Source: Ochromonas danica
Lineage: Eukaryota > Sar > Chrysophyceae > Chromulinales > Chromulinaceae
Direction: 5' to 3'
Assembly (NCBI GenBank): GCA_015146655.1
Contig: VKHL01000037.1
Span: forward strand, 124,001-188,000
Length of the DNA: 64,000 nucleotides
A program made the position numbers and the translations under genes. Every line of letters begins with the position of its first letter. Positions within the stretch are counted from its first letter, which is position 1. A model generated the notes under the pieces. It did not search any database and was not told where the DNA came from. It saw only the letters and a program-made list of their open reading frames with translations. This document shows positions 11,178 through 22,919 of the stretch, piece by piece.

Positions 11178-12829
11178 TCACGCCATTCTTCTTCCAGCTC
11201 CTCTTCCTCCTCGCCAGTCGCTCAGCTTCCTTCGCCAATGTTGCAACGAGGTCCAGGAACGCAGATGACGAAGTGTGCGACGCTGAAGGTCTCCGCGATG
11301 GAAGGCGTTGGCCAACTGCTTGTAACGAGTCACACAACGCTGCCAAGTCACCTTCAGGGTGATCATAACATGATCGCAAACTTCGCGAAGTGGATCCTTC
11401 TGTTTGTCGCCGTCTGGTGAGAGACCCTTGGAGGCTGCTTCTGAGGCTGCCACAGCATCCACCTGTTAGATACATCGATCATAGTCGCAAACACACAAAC
11501 CATTAATGATTATAATAGATGATAACACCAATAGAAGGGTAATAATAATACCTCACAGCGAGCTTTGGCAACAGAAGCAGCAGCGGCAAACAGAGCCGCT
11601 CCAGATGGGAAAATCAACGACACCAGCGCCTGCAATTCCAAAGGACCGATCAGCGGAAGAAGCTCTACGACAGCTGCACTTGCTGCAGCACAAAGACTTG
11701 CCAAAGCAGAGGTGAAAGGCAAAATGGCGCCAGCACGAGTGCTCTGGTTCGCGTAGGTATCCGCGACAGCTGAGGCCCTCGCCTTCAGTGCGACTGCTTC
11801 GACAGACGATGCCAGGAAATACTCAGCAATGGCCAAGTAATAAGCTGCTTGAGCAGCAGCTACTGCAGCGCATACGATGGTCTTGAAGGGAAGAAGACCC
11901 GGGGTCAGCGTGGCGATGAGCGGAGCGGGCAAGACACTTATCGCGAAGGTCTTCCACTTCATTGTCGTCCTCTGAGCTGCTAACTCTACCTGCTCAGGAG
12001 AAGACAGCCATGTTCTCCCCACTGAACGCGATGAAGCAAAGCGCCTGTTGCCAAGTCCAGCAGCACGAGAAGCGATGTCTCGAGACTCTGCAGTGGCCAG
12101 ACCCGCCACGGCAGCGGCCAGCACAGAGATGAGAGGACAAAACAACAGAAGCTGTGTAGTCAGCTGTTCTGACAGATGGAAGAAGCTCAGACTGTGCAAT
12201 AGATTGGGTGCGAGAAGAGCGAAGGCGGAGGCGGTGGTCGCAATGCCCACACAGAGCGGCAGAATGGCTTTGGCGCGCTCCGCCTCGGCCATCAACACCT
12301 CCGCCTCCGCTGCCGCCTGAATCGCCAAGGCAGCGATTTCTTTGCTCTTGGACACTGCCACCTTGCCTACATACTCAGAGCTCAGGCCAATCGAGGCAGC
12401 CACGGCGGCCATGCACGGCACCAGCACTTCGACCACTTTCAACTGGAACAGAATAGGCGACGATGCGGACACTATCACAGTACCTAGGAGAATGAACAGT
12501 TCTGCTTTGGTCAACTGAGGAGTTCTAACGGCTACATTATCCAGCACATCCATGTTCTTCTCGATCTTCATTAGCGCCAGTGTGATGGGCAGGTTGCGCT
12601 GCGTGATGTTGTTGTTGATGTGCTGCACGACCTTCTCTGCCATGCCAGCCACAAGGTCGTAGGCATGATCACCAATCTGAGCGACTGTGATATTCTGAGA
12701 AGGCTTTATACTGAGATAGGCTGGCGCCAGCATAACCTTCGAAGCTGCCCAAGGATAACGAAAACAAAAATCCATTGGCACACATGCACAAAAGATGACA
12801 ATCAAGAAAGCAACCTTCATCCTTCTCAT
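11178..12829 (-). CDS. Plastid-targeted multi-pass membrane protein with internal duplication, family unknown
   Basis: I do not recognise the family. Exons on the minus strand are 11552-12829 and 11178-11462 (89-nt intron, phase 0), giving 520 aa. The N-terminus MRRMKVAFLIVIFCAC is a signal peptide followed by DFCFRYPW, fitting a red-type plastid presequence. The body is extremely rich in alanine and leucine, with at least six to eight hydrophobic helices. Two halves resemble each other: an Ala-rich amphipathic helix, then (A/R)AxAILP, then two or three membrane helices, occurring once around residues 150-270 and again around 305-430. The last exon is soluble and basic. It may be a plastid envelope or thylakoid protein; function cannot be inferred. 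It is divergent from the PET100-like gene. Confidence 0.7.
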
Positions 12830-13171
12830 CTCAACAGACAAAGTGAAGTTGCAACGTTGAAACAGAAAACAACAACAACAGCATGCGATGATGCTAGATC
12901 AGCACTACCAGTACAGTAACGTTAGTCTAGAGCAAGCAGAGCAGAGAGAAGAAATCATCTCATCGCTGACAAGAGTCAGGACTGCGTCAGCACAACCACC
13001 ATAGGAAGACTTCAAAATACAAAACTACGACTTTGATCTCAACCTATCCTATTCCCCGCGCAGAACAACAACAGTTGACCCACCTCTCGTCACACCCTCT
13101 CACGTCCAAGTGGAGCAATGCAGCAGAGTTGAGGTCCATTTCTTGTTTTGGACAGCGTTTCGATCGAGAAG
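12830..13171. promoter_or_regulatory. Divergent intergenic region between membrane-protein gene and PET100-like gene
   Basis: 342 bp between two start codons pointing outward; presumably holds both promoters. I see no clear motif, repeat or RNA gene. Confidence 0.4.
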
Positions 13172-13567
13172 ATGCCTTTGAATTTTATTAAGAACAGAGT
13201 TTTCTTCAGGAAAAAGGCTGCTTTGGTAAGACCTTTACTTATCTTTGAGGGAGAAAGAGGCGTGTGTTATTTTGATTGACTTGATGTCGTCTGCGTGCGC
13301 TGCTTGCAGGAAGTCTTCAGAATCACGCTGTGCTTGATCTTCCCTTTATCCACAGCTCTCATCTATGCCAACCCCAAGGTCATGAATGACATCAGTAAGT
13401 GCTCTCTACCTCTTCCTCTACCTCTGCCAGCCTCGTGATGGAATGACCTTGTTGGGTGTTGTCTGTCAGTCACGTATATGAGACTAGTGGAGTACCCCGA
13501 GGCTGCTCCTCCTCCGCCTGTGGGTGAGGAGATTACCCCTTATCGAAGCAAGAAGTTTCGTGATTAA
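13172..13567 (+). CDS. PET100: PET100-like cytochrome c oxidase assembly factor
   Basis: A small three-exon gene: 13172-13225, 13310-13394 and 13470-13567 (introns 84 and 75 nt), encoding 78 aa. Splicing is phase-consistent throughout. The core EVFRITLCLIFPLSTALIY followed by ANP matches the PET100 pattern (LE[IV]FRM...YL.FPV...). In that family it is a single inner-mitochondrial-membrane helix followed by a charged tail; yeast and human PET100 help assemble complex IV. Here the tail is proline-rich and ends in SKKFRD. The short basic N-terminus (MPLNFIKNRVFFRKK) could act as a mitochondrial signal. The protein is short, so the family call rests on one motif and on size and topology. Confidence 0.62.
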
Positions 13568-13694
13568 CTTCGAGGGAAGGAAGCGATTTCTTAGACCTTT
13601 ATCCTAGTCTAATGTGTAAATGTAAATGCTTGAAGTCTAAGACCTTGCCCAGACTTCTTCTACTACTGCAGAAGTAGTTCTTAACTTTTCTCTA

Positions 13695-16451
13695 TTAAGA
13701 CAAGATTTCCGGTCCTTTGTCTTTGGCCCCAATGGAGCGCGCAATGCGGAGGATGTCTCCCACTATGCCCGAGGCGGTGTTGGCGGGGTCAGACAGCGGG
13801 CCCTGCACGACGAGCGGATGCTGGGCATAGCGCTCAGTATGGAAAGAAAAATGATATACTGGGCCCTTAACGAGAGCCTGGAATGAGTCGAGTGGCACCT
13901 CTTCCAAGCGTACGGAGGCCTTTGCTTTGGCGCCTTGCCTAGAAGCGCCCATCGCTGCAGGCGGGGAACACTCAATTCTCTGAACATAGCGCAATGTACA
14001 GCCCTTCGCCGCTGCTGCCTGCAAACGCTGCTTAATATCTGCATCTTCAGCTGTGAAAACAGCGCTATCAGCCAGTCGACTCCAGGGAACTTCTCGGCGA
14101 CGGGCCAACGGCTCGATTTCAATATCATCCATACACATAGAGAAACCCAGCTCTCGAGCTAAGATGAGTAGCTTTGATGCAGCTTCTGTTCCTTCAAGAT
14201 CAAGAAATGGGTCGTCTTCGAAGAGGCCGCGCTCATAGGTCTTCGCGACGGCCTCACTGAATGTTAATCCCTGCTCTTCCACATACGTGAGGACCACTCC
14301 AGTTGAGACAGACATCAACCCCACAATCGCATGCACTGCATCACCAGAACATAGCATGTCGTTGAGAGTGGTGCGAACAGGCAGCGAAGCTCCAATAGTC
14401 ACCTCACTCATATAAAGTCGATTAGCTGCTCTTGCTGAGGAGAAAACAGAGTTATAGAGGTCCAGAGTGGATGACAAGGCTCGCTTGTTGGCCGTGACTA
14501 CATGGCATCCACTCTTTAACCAAAGAGGATGGTTTTTAGCCACTTGCTCGCTAGGCGTACAATCAATGATAATCGTATGAGGACTTGGCGCCGCCTTAAG
14601 ATGAGCGAGCAACTGCTCAAGATTCGTGGCCTGCTGTCCGTCCTTATCATCACTTAACGCGGCCTCCACATCTTGTAAAGAGGTACGAGAGGAAGATTTG
14701 CGAATACCATCCCCATTCACTTTGTTTGCGAAGAAGCGCAGCTTCTGCTTCAATGTGGAACTCAGATCCTCTCCGAGAAGCATCTTGCGGGAGTTCGCCA
14801 CACCACGGATGTGAACTTTCAATCCAAATCGCGATTCCAGGAGCTGCGTTTGCTCTAGGAGAGTTTGCAGAAGTGCGCTTCCAACTCTTCCAGTGCCTAC
14901 AACAGCGAGATTGACGTCCAAAGAAGACAACCAAAAGGCCGCGTGAACAGCGCGAAGTGCACGAGTCGAATCCTTGGTGTAGACAACTGCGGATATATTT
15001 CGTTCATCACAACCTTGGGAAATGGAGAGAATGTTGATTGAAGCTCCGCCCAAGGATCCGAAGAAAAGTGCCGACACACCAGGCACATGACTCATGCTGT
15101 CTCCGATGGCAGCAATAATAGAGCATCCATCTATCACGCGGATGTCTGAAACAAACCTCTGCTTTAATTCGTAAAAGAATGCTTCTTCAATGGCTGTTTT
15201 AGCGCGAGCTGCATGCACAGTCTTGGTGGCGAAACAGATGGAATGCTCCGAGGAAGCCTGTGCAATGAACATAACTGAGATATGAGCACTCTTCAATGCG
15301 CCAAACAAGCGATGAGCGATGCCTGGTACTCCAATCATGCCCGTTCCTTCAATGTTTAGCAGAGAAATCCCGTCCACAGTTGTGAAACCACACACCGAGC
15401 GCTCGCGCTGACTCTGACCTTTCCCTGGAGAAAGATAAATACGTGTTCCTTCATGTTCAGGTTCAAAGGTATTGCGAATGAAGATAGGAATCTTAGCGTC
15501 GATAGCAGGCGCCATCCTAAAGAGTGACAACGAACTTTAAATGGACCGGTACACTATTAAATGCAACCACAACACTTACGTCTTTGGATGGATAACTTTG
15601 GCGCCAAAATAGGCCAGCTCAATGGCTTCATTATAAGATACCTCTGGAATGATTTGTGCTTCAGGAACTCGACGTGGATCGGCAGAGTAAACGCCGCTGA
15701 CATCAGTCCAGATAGTGATAGACTTAGCGCCTAGTAACTTTCCAAATATTGACGCGCTGAAGTCGCTTCCATCTCGTTTTAGGGTAGTAGCCACGCCATC
15801 TAATGTGGATGCAATGTATCCTGTGATGAGTAAATGCGGCAAGTGTCCCGGGCTGCCAGGATGGTCCACAGCCCAGCGGCTCTCCGCAGTGGCAATGAAT
15901 TGCGCTAGTTTGCCCTTCGAGTCGTCCCAAAAGACCTTTGTTCCCATGCTTTCCTCTTCTGAGACAAACAGCACATCACGAGCATTGAGAAAGACGAAGG
16001 GTAGCCCTTCTTCTTGCAGCGCTTCAGCCAGCAAGGACGCTGACCAGATCTCTCCATATCCACTCACCAATTCCAAGATCTGTTCGTGAGCAGCTCTCAT
16101 GAGTTGCACTGCTCGAAGAAGGTCGCTGATGTCTTTTAAATCGGACTCCACGAGTTTCAATATCTTCTCCTTCCTCGATGGACAGTTGCTCAGCAGAGTT
16201 TCAACACAATCAAAATGCTTTCGATGGATAGCTTCCATTTTGGCTTGGATTTCGTCATTTCTTCCTGCAGCAGCCGCATGAACCAAATCTAGTAGCAAAT
16301 CCGTCACCTTGGGCTTTCCGCCCATGGCTGAGACAACAACGGCAACACGATGCTTGGCTAGCTCAGGTCGAATGATATTGATGCACTTTTGCATACACTC
16401 AGCACTACCCACTGACGTGCCACCAAACTTATGCACTATCCAAGAGTCCAT
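13695..16451 (-). CDS. Bifunctional aspartokinase / homoserine dehydrogenase
   Basis: Catalyses the first and third steps of the aspartate pathway towards threonine, methionine and isoleucine. Exons on the minus strand are 15580-16451 and 13695-15516 (63-nt intron), giving 897 aa, close to the usual AK-HSD length. The kinase motif KFGGTSVGS is at the start, with [12 protein letters not shown] and the HPKT/MAPAI junction split by the intron. Two ACT domains follow ([26 protein letters not shown]). The dehydrogenase part starts with the NAD(P)-binding [13 protein letters not shown] and includes [10 protein letters not shown]. The ACT domains imply feedback control by an end product. Plant and algal AK-HSD is plastidic, yet this model begins almost directly at the kinase motif with no presequence, so either a 5' exon is missing or the enzyme is cytosolic. 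Confidence 0.93.
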
Positions 16452-16876
16452 TTCCAAGAGGTGAAGCTATCAAGACTATTACTTGTTATTAGTTTTCTTG
16501 ACTGTTTTGATGTCGTCCCAACAGTCCAATTTCCCACATGCCCTCCATCTTATGACTTTAAAGTGAGAAAAAGTGACTATTGAGGAAGTGGTGCAAGTGC
16601 ACAATCTCTGCTCTGCTCAACACAGAGCGGATGATGCAGTGGATGATGATGATGGTGATGATGTGGAGGATGATACAGCGGATGATGTAAATGCATTACT
16701 GCTCATCAACCTAAATTTACATGTTCGATATCTATCATACTAGCCTTAAAGTTGCTGATCTGTGCTCGTTTGCTTTACTGAAAATCACCCTAAATTTCAC
16801 CTGAGTGTGCAGTTGTAAGCTATGATATAACACAGTTATTACAAATAGACAGCTTTTACGATACACAAGCGCTGAA
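16452..16876. repeat. Intergenic region with imperfect GAT trinucleotide repeat
   Basis: 425 bp between two minus-strand genes. About 16628-16688 is an imperfect GATGAT-rich simple repeat with GCG/CAGTG interruptions. The rest is AT-rich with no coding signal. Confidence 0.6.
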
Positions 16877-18457
16877 CTAAGCTTTCTTATCACCTTTTGG
16901 ATTGACTACTTCAGGGATGGAGGGTTCAATTCGTTGGCCCTTCATGCTAGCTTCGATAACTGCTCGAGCTGCATCAACTTGCTTGCCATAGACTAGAACG
17001 GTAGCAGTACCAGGCCTGCCAGCTCTGCCAGTACGACCAACACGACGAATGTACTCGCTAGGTTCACGTGGGAAGTCGAAGAGAACAACATGGTCCACCT
17101 GACACACATTATTGAGGGTATTGGTTATTGTCAAACAATAGTAAACGCAAACAACAGGAACTTACAAATGCTCGGTTAAAATCCATGCCTCGAGATGCAC
17201 GATCAGTGCAAATTAATACTGCTGGTTGCTTCAGTAATATCTTGGAGAACTCTGTGAGACCTTTATCTCGATCTTCATCAGCAATAGCGCTGTGATGAAT
17301 ATGTAAAGTCCTCAATCTGCTTGCTCTATCTTCTCTTTTGAGATGATTCTCCACATTACGACACTGTTCAATGGTATTGCAGAAGATAATAGTGCGCTCC
17401 ACCTTGCTGTGATCCATAAGAGCTTTATCCAAAGCTGCAAGCTTATTTCTCAACACAATCTCGTGGGACTTCTTCTGCTGGTGAAATGGCCCTGAGCAGT
17501 CAATCAACACCTCTGTGACATGAGGCGCCACACGATGCAGACCAGGACCAGACAAATTAATAGCGGTTGGGAACTCTTGCTGGATTTTAGAAACCATTTC
17601 AGCTGGCAATGTTGCAGAAGTAAACAGGAACTGCGCTTGTGCTGGGCAAGCAGCTCCAATGGGCTCCAAAGGCTGGGACTGGTCAAGGTAGAGACTGTCC
17701 ACTTCATCTAAAACAATTGTCTGTAAATCATCGAAAAGCACTTGTTTCCTCTTGAGGAGATCTAGCAGTCTGCCTGGCGTCGCCACGAGAACTTCTGCGC
17801 CGACGCGAAGCTTCTTCTGCTCCTCGTCGAAGTCACTTCGCGAGGTGAAGCAGGAAGTGCGAAACTTCAATGCATTCGCCAGACTTCTCGCTACTCGAGC
17901 AACTTGCCTATTTCAAACACAAGGTTAACACTTTAGTCGTGAATATGTTGAATTTGGTGGACGAGGTTGAAGAACACTTACGACGCCAATTCAGTGGTGG
18001 GAGTTAAGACGATGATATAAGGGGACCGCTCTCTGGGTCGACGAAGAGTGCCATTGGCATACAACTCGTCCATCCTCTGGATAACAGGAAGCATGTACGC
18101 GAGGGTTTTGCCGCTGCCCGTCTGATCACCAATGATACAGTGCTTGCCCTGATAGACCGAGGGAAAGGCAATGGCCTGGATTTTGGAAGGTCGAGTAATC
18201 TGAATTGAAGAAAGAACTTTCTCCATCTTCGGATTGACGCCAATGCTTGCGAAGGTTTTCTGACTGAAGAAAGTGCTTCTGTCTTCTGCTGGCTGAGAAG
18301 AGGACGAGGTCATGCGAACATTTATAGCACGTCGACCACTAACGATGCCACGAGGAATCAAACTATGAGAGCGAAAGCCAATACTACCACCAAATAGCAG
18401 CATGATAGTGAGCAGTGCAAGATAATATCGCAAGGGTGTGATCTCTCGACGAGCCAT
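16877..18457 (-). CDS. DEAD-box RNA helicase, plastid targeted
   Basis: ATP-dependent RNA helicase, 479 aa, in three exons: 17982-18457, 17166-17907 and 16877-17098 (introns 74 and 67 nt). The N-terminus is a signal peptide ([17 protein letters not shown]) followed by [10 protein letters not shown], a red-plastid-type presequence, so it probably acts on plastid RNA or ribosome assembly. All motifs are present in order: Q motif, GDQTGSGKT (I), PTTELAS (Ia), TPGRLLD (Ib), LDEVDSL (II), SAT (III), IIFCNT (IV), [10 protein letters not shown] (V) and [10 protein letters not shown] (VI). Motif II is DEVD rather than DEAD, a conservative variant. The tail is short and lysine-rich. Plant plastid helicases such as RH39 or RH50 are plausible relatives, not proven. 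It is divergent from UTP21 with 191 bp between starts. Confidence 0.9.
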
Positions 18458-18648
18458 TCCCTTTCGTGAATGAATCCTCCAAAAGCCAGAATCTGGCAAT
18501 TTGACGGATGAAAATCTACAAATCTCGAAAATTGTTGGTTATAACACTCATTTTTGGAATTTGAGCCCGAAAGCGGGACGTCCATTCGCTTGGCATCGAT
18601 TAGCATTGGCAAAGAAGAGATCGATTAGCATTGCCACCAACTCGTTCC

Positions 18649-21642
18649 ATGATGGAGACACAAAACGATCCTCTTCTCTATCGATCTCTTCGAACCGTTG
18701 GGATGGTAGCTGACAAAACACCCTTCGTAATGAACAAGCTGGGCGATCACACCTTCATCACCGTGGTGATTGGTGACTGCTTCCATGTCTACAACATGGA
18801 CAAGCTCGCAGTTACTTTGGTCTCGAGAGCTGCTTCTGGAGCGATTTCTCATATTCAGGTATGGACATCGCGGGGAGTTTAGTCCCTCATGGCACTTCGT
18901 CGTTCTAACTTCACTTCATTTGTCATGTCAGGCTTATTTGCAAAGCACCTTTGCTGCGGTTGGAAATCTTATCCACGTCTACTTCCGCACGAAGATCGTG
19001 AAGACTTTAGACTATCACCAGGCTTCTATTGCGGGTCTTCTGGCTGTTGGTAAGCTGCTCATCTCCTATGACGAGAGCAACCGCGTCGTCGTCTACGACT
19101 CCAAAGACAGAAAAGTCGTCTCAGACTTTCAGATCCTTCGCGAAAGCCAAATCCGCGCAGTATATCATCCAGCTACCTACCTCAATAAGCTGGTCTTCGG
19201 CTTCGAAGATGGTGGGTTGGAGCTGTGGAACATTCGCACACAGAAGTTGCTGCACACTTTCCGAGCGCTGGACAAACATCTTGCCCGGCCATCTGCTGTG
19301 AGTGCTATTGATCAAAGCCCAGCTTGTGATGTTATTGCAGTAGGTCTTGCTAGTGGAGATATTTTCTTCGTTAATCTCAAGCTGGACATCGCTCTCTTCC
19401 ACTTCAAACAAAAGGGTGCCGTGACTTCTCTGTCTTTTCGTTCGGACGTAATGGTCGATGGCAGCCCTTATCTGGCATCTGGTAGTGTGACTGGAAGTAT
19501 CTCTTTCTGGCAGATTGGTGGAGAGGCAGACCAAGATAATGAGCAACGAGGCCGCGGTCGCCTGCTGACCTCTTTGGCACAGGCTCATAATGGTGCTGTG
19601 CGACGATTAGCTTTTGCTCAGGGTGAGCCTTTACTGATCACAACGGGGGAGGATAATAGTATCAAGGTTTGGATCTTCGACACTTCTACAGGTCCTTGCC
19701 GTCTTTTGCGGTCCAGGCAGGGCTTTGCGACTTGTCCGCGCCGAATTCGCTGCTATTATGGCTCCGCTAATGGTAATACGGACTATGACAATGGAGAGGA
19801 GATTTTCTGCGCTGAAGGAAAGGGTGTTCTGCGTGCAGCAAGGTCGTCAGCACCTCATTTGTTGCAAGAGTTTTCTCGTGCTGCATTAGTGGGTCACAGC
19901 ATCCTCCCAGATTGCCTGGACTTTGATTTCAGCAGTGCTCCTCATGAGTGGGGCACACTAGCATCAATTCATGCCAACTGTTCTTCTACATATCTCTGGA
20001 ACCTCCGAGACAAAGCGGTGGTCAAGACGTTGCTGGTGAGATCTGAGGCTGATGCCCGCAAGGATCGTGGCGCTGCGCAGCATCCCAGAGGTGCCTCAGC
20101 GCTCTGTGTCACAGCATGCGGACATTACTGTGTGATTGGTTATCGAGATGGCGCAATTATTCTGTTCAACATGCAATCTGGACTTCAACGTGGCACCTTT
20201 CCAGGCAGCACTGACATGGAATTCGACGACTCATATAGCTCGCTTCACCAGGGCAAGATCACAGGATTGTCAGTGGATTTACGTAATGCTGTTATGGTCT
20301 CATGCGGTTTAGATGGTCGATTGGTTTTCTGGAACTTTTCTACTCACACTGTGTTGTTAGAGCAGAGGTTTCAGCACCCTCTCCTGCTTCTGCGTGCCAT
20401 GCCCGACACTGGTCTTGTTGCTGTGGCCGATGAACGCTCTTCAATACGTATTTTCGATCTCAATTCCTTCCGTCTCGTCCGTGTCTTTCCCCCTGCTCAT
20501 GAAACCTTGATGAGTGATTTGACATTCTCTGCTGATGGTCGACGTCTGCTTTCCGCTGCACGAGATGGTACTTTGAGAGTGTGGGAGATCTCCACGGCTC
20601 GTTGCCTTAACTACATCCTCTTCCCTCATCCCATTACTGCACTAGCTGTCGCTCGCAATGGAGACCTTCTGGTTGCGGAGGAAGGATGTCGTTTCGTGCG
20701 CATGTGCTATGATGCCTCATTGACCCAGGCCGTGCCTCTATGGAGAGAACCACTCCATCCCACTCTTCTTCTAGCCCCGCCATCTTTGATTGAGAATAAA
20801 CCGATCGGCGAGGATAATGCAGAAGACTTGGATCTCGTACGTGCTGCTCAGCAGCGAGTGGCGCGTTATCATGATGCCCGACTACAAGAGAGCGCATTGG
20901 CTACATCTGACCTTCCACGCTTACTCTGGTCGACTCTTTTCCGCAGACAAACGGGTGGTAACGAAACTGACTTGAAGATGCCAGTTGTTCGAGAGACTGT
21001 GCCGTTCTATCTGCAGGCAGCAGCTGATGTTAGCGGAAAGATTGTCTTCCAAGACAAGGGATCAGATGAGAAGAAGGAAGATAGCAAGGAGGCTGATGTG
21101 CCTAAGACAGGCAGTCGTTTACTGAGCAAGCAAAAAGGCCGCAAAGCTCTCTCATTGCACAGGTACGAATATGCCCAGCAAGGTTTTCTCTGTTTTCTAT
21201 CTCTCTAATAGGATTGCTTTTTGTCTGTCTCAGTGGGAGATTGGTGCGTGTCTTAGAATCTCTTTGGGGAGAGAGTGACCAGCGTGATGAAGCCTTGGCA
21301 GCTGTTCTCGGCTTGATTCGACAGAGCTCACCGCAACAGTGTGAGAATGAGATCCGCGGACTGTGCAAGCATGATGAAGATATCGAGGGAATGAATCTTT
21401 TGCGGAGGTTTCTCTCTCTTCTGGCAGTATTAGTACAGCGAGGCAAGGCTTTCGAGATAGTTCAAGCTTATGTGCACTTTACTCTCTCTGTACACCACCA
21501 AGTGATAGTGAGTAACTACAGTATGAAGGAGGAGGTGGAAGCATTGCAAGCTGCTCTCTTTGCCCGCGAGGAAGAGCTTCGAGGGCAAGTCAGTGCTACT
21601 CTGTGCTACCTCAAGACTATGCTTGGTGTACCGTTGATCTAG
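18649..21642 (+). CDS. UTP21: UTP21/WDR36, WD40 protein of the small-subunit processome
   Basis: Nucleolar U3 snoRNP (UTP-B) component needed for 18S rRNA maturation. Exons are 18649-18858, 18932-21162 and 21234-21642 (introns 73 and 71 nt), giving 949 aa. The N-terminus (RTVGMVADKTPFV... FITVVIGDCFHVYN) matches UTP21. Multiple WD40 blades follow, for example ITTGEDNSIKVW and DGRRLLSAARDGTLRVWE. The C-terminal UTP21 domain, starting about residue 640 (PFYLQAAADVSGK...) and ending in LETML-type helices, is split by the last intron. In-frame ATGs at 18649 and 18652 are adjacent; the first is used. Length and domain order match the family. Confidence 0.93.
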
Positions 21643-21934
21643 GCTTATGTTAGGATGTAATGAGAGTGAAATTGTAAAAGTGATTCCCTTCCACCAGTAG
21701 CTGCTCGTCACTCCTCGTGCTGGATTGATATCGAAGACTCAGTTCGCCCTGCACCAACGGTTATCAAAAGTTTCAGCCATTCACATCACTCTGTCACATC
21801 CCTGCAGTCTGCGGTGTAGTCTACAGCAGTAGAATGCACCACAGTGAGTGAAGCAGAAGAGGTCAGTTATTGTTGTGTTGCGCGGGAAAGAGAATTTGGG
21901 TGAGGTGGAAAGAGCGAAGAGCAGCTGAGCAGTC

Positions 21935-22507
21935 ATGAAGTCTGGCAGAAATTTGCTGTTGACCTTGTTTCAGCTGTCCTGCTGCGTCTTTTCAACTTCT
22001 GCTCATCAATTGATCAGAAAGGTAGGTAGTGTGAGAATGACCAGCAGCTGGATCTTCAAATCGGAGCCTAATGAGTACAGCATCGACTCGCTGGCCAAGA
22101 AGGGCACGGGCACCTGGGATGGTGTGCGCAACCACCAAGCCAAGAACTTCATAGCCACGATGAAAGAAGGAGATATCGCCTACTTTTATCATTCCAGCTG
22201 TGCTCAACCAGGTATCTATGGGAAGATGAAAGTGAGTGGTGTTGCCTATCCCGACAGTTCCGCCGTCGACCGCGACTCCAAGTATTACGACCCTAAAGCT
22301 CTGGGCAAAGATGGCAACAACCGCTGGCTGGCTGTGGACGTCTCGTTTGTGGCGAAGTATTCGCACCCTTTGCTGCTGAGTGACATCCGCTTCCTGCCGC
22401 TGGGCCCGTGCCCTCTGACCGCTCGAGGCAATCGGCTGAGCATCATCCCCTTGACCTCCGAGCAAGCACATATGATTGAAACAGAACTTTCTCGTACCAA
22501 TGCGTGA
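21935..22507 (+). CDS. EVE-domain protein (THYN1-like) with hydrophobic N-terminus
   Basis: A single exon encodes 190 aa. From about residue 38 it is a complete EVE (PUA-like) domain: WIFKSEPNEYSIDSLAKKG, WDGVRNHQAKNF, DIAYFYHSS, then YYDPKALGKD and the terminal RLSIIPLTSEQ. EVE domains bind modified bases in DNA or RNA, and the human relative is THYN1. The first ATG adds a hydrophobic signal-like leader (LLLTLFQLSCCVFSTSA). An internal ATG at residue 35 would give a plain nuclear/cytosolic protein, so dual starts are possible. If the leader is used, an organellar protein is expected, which is unusual for this family. Confidence 0.85.
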   Translation: MKSGRNLLLTLFQLSCCVFSTSAHQLIRKVGSVRMTSSWIFKSEPNEYSIDSLAKKGTGTWDGVRNHQAKNFIATMKEGDIAYFYHSSCAQPGIYGKMKVSGVAYPDSSAVDRDSKYYDPKALGKDGNNRWLAVDVSFVAKYSHPLLLSDIRFLPLGPCPLTARGNRLSIIPLTSEQAHMIETELSRTNA

Positions 22508-22919
22508 AGTGAAGAGAGCGGGCGCATTGACGTAGACTAATGCATTATCTATTGAAAAGTGATTCTCTTTGTCCCACCTACCAAGTCAACTCTTGTTAAT
22601 CTCGTCTTCTCTTGTCTTGTTGCCACTCTAAGGCATGCTTGCTGTACTCTATATGCGCACTGACAATGTCTTGTCTTCTTTCTCTTTTGTCTGTGCCTGT
22701 GAAGACTTTGTCGCGCTAACTTTGTTTGCTGTTTTCTGCCGTAATTGACTGTAATTGTAAGCAGACAGCCGTTTGACTTTGTCACATAGACTACTTCTTC
22801 ATGTGGGGACCATGGACTGTGCAAGCCGGTCACTGTTCCTCGTGAAGAATCATTTGACACCTTACAGCTACTCTATCAAGACTACTTCCTCCACCTTGTT
22901 CATCATCGCCGCTAGTTCT
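22508..22919. other. Convergent intergenic region
   Basis: 412 bp between the 3' ends of two converging genes; T/C-rich on the plus strand, with no repeat, RNA gene or further coding signal seen. Confidence 0.4.
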
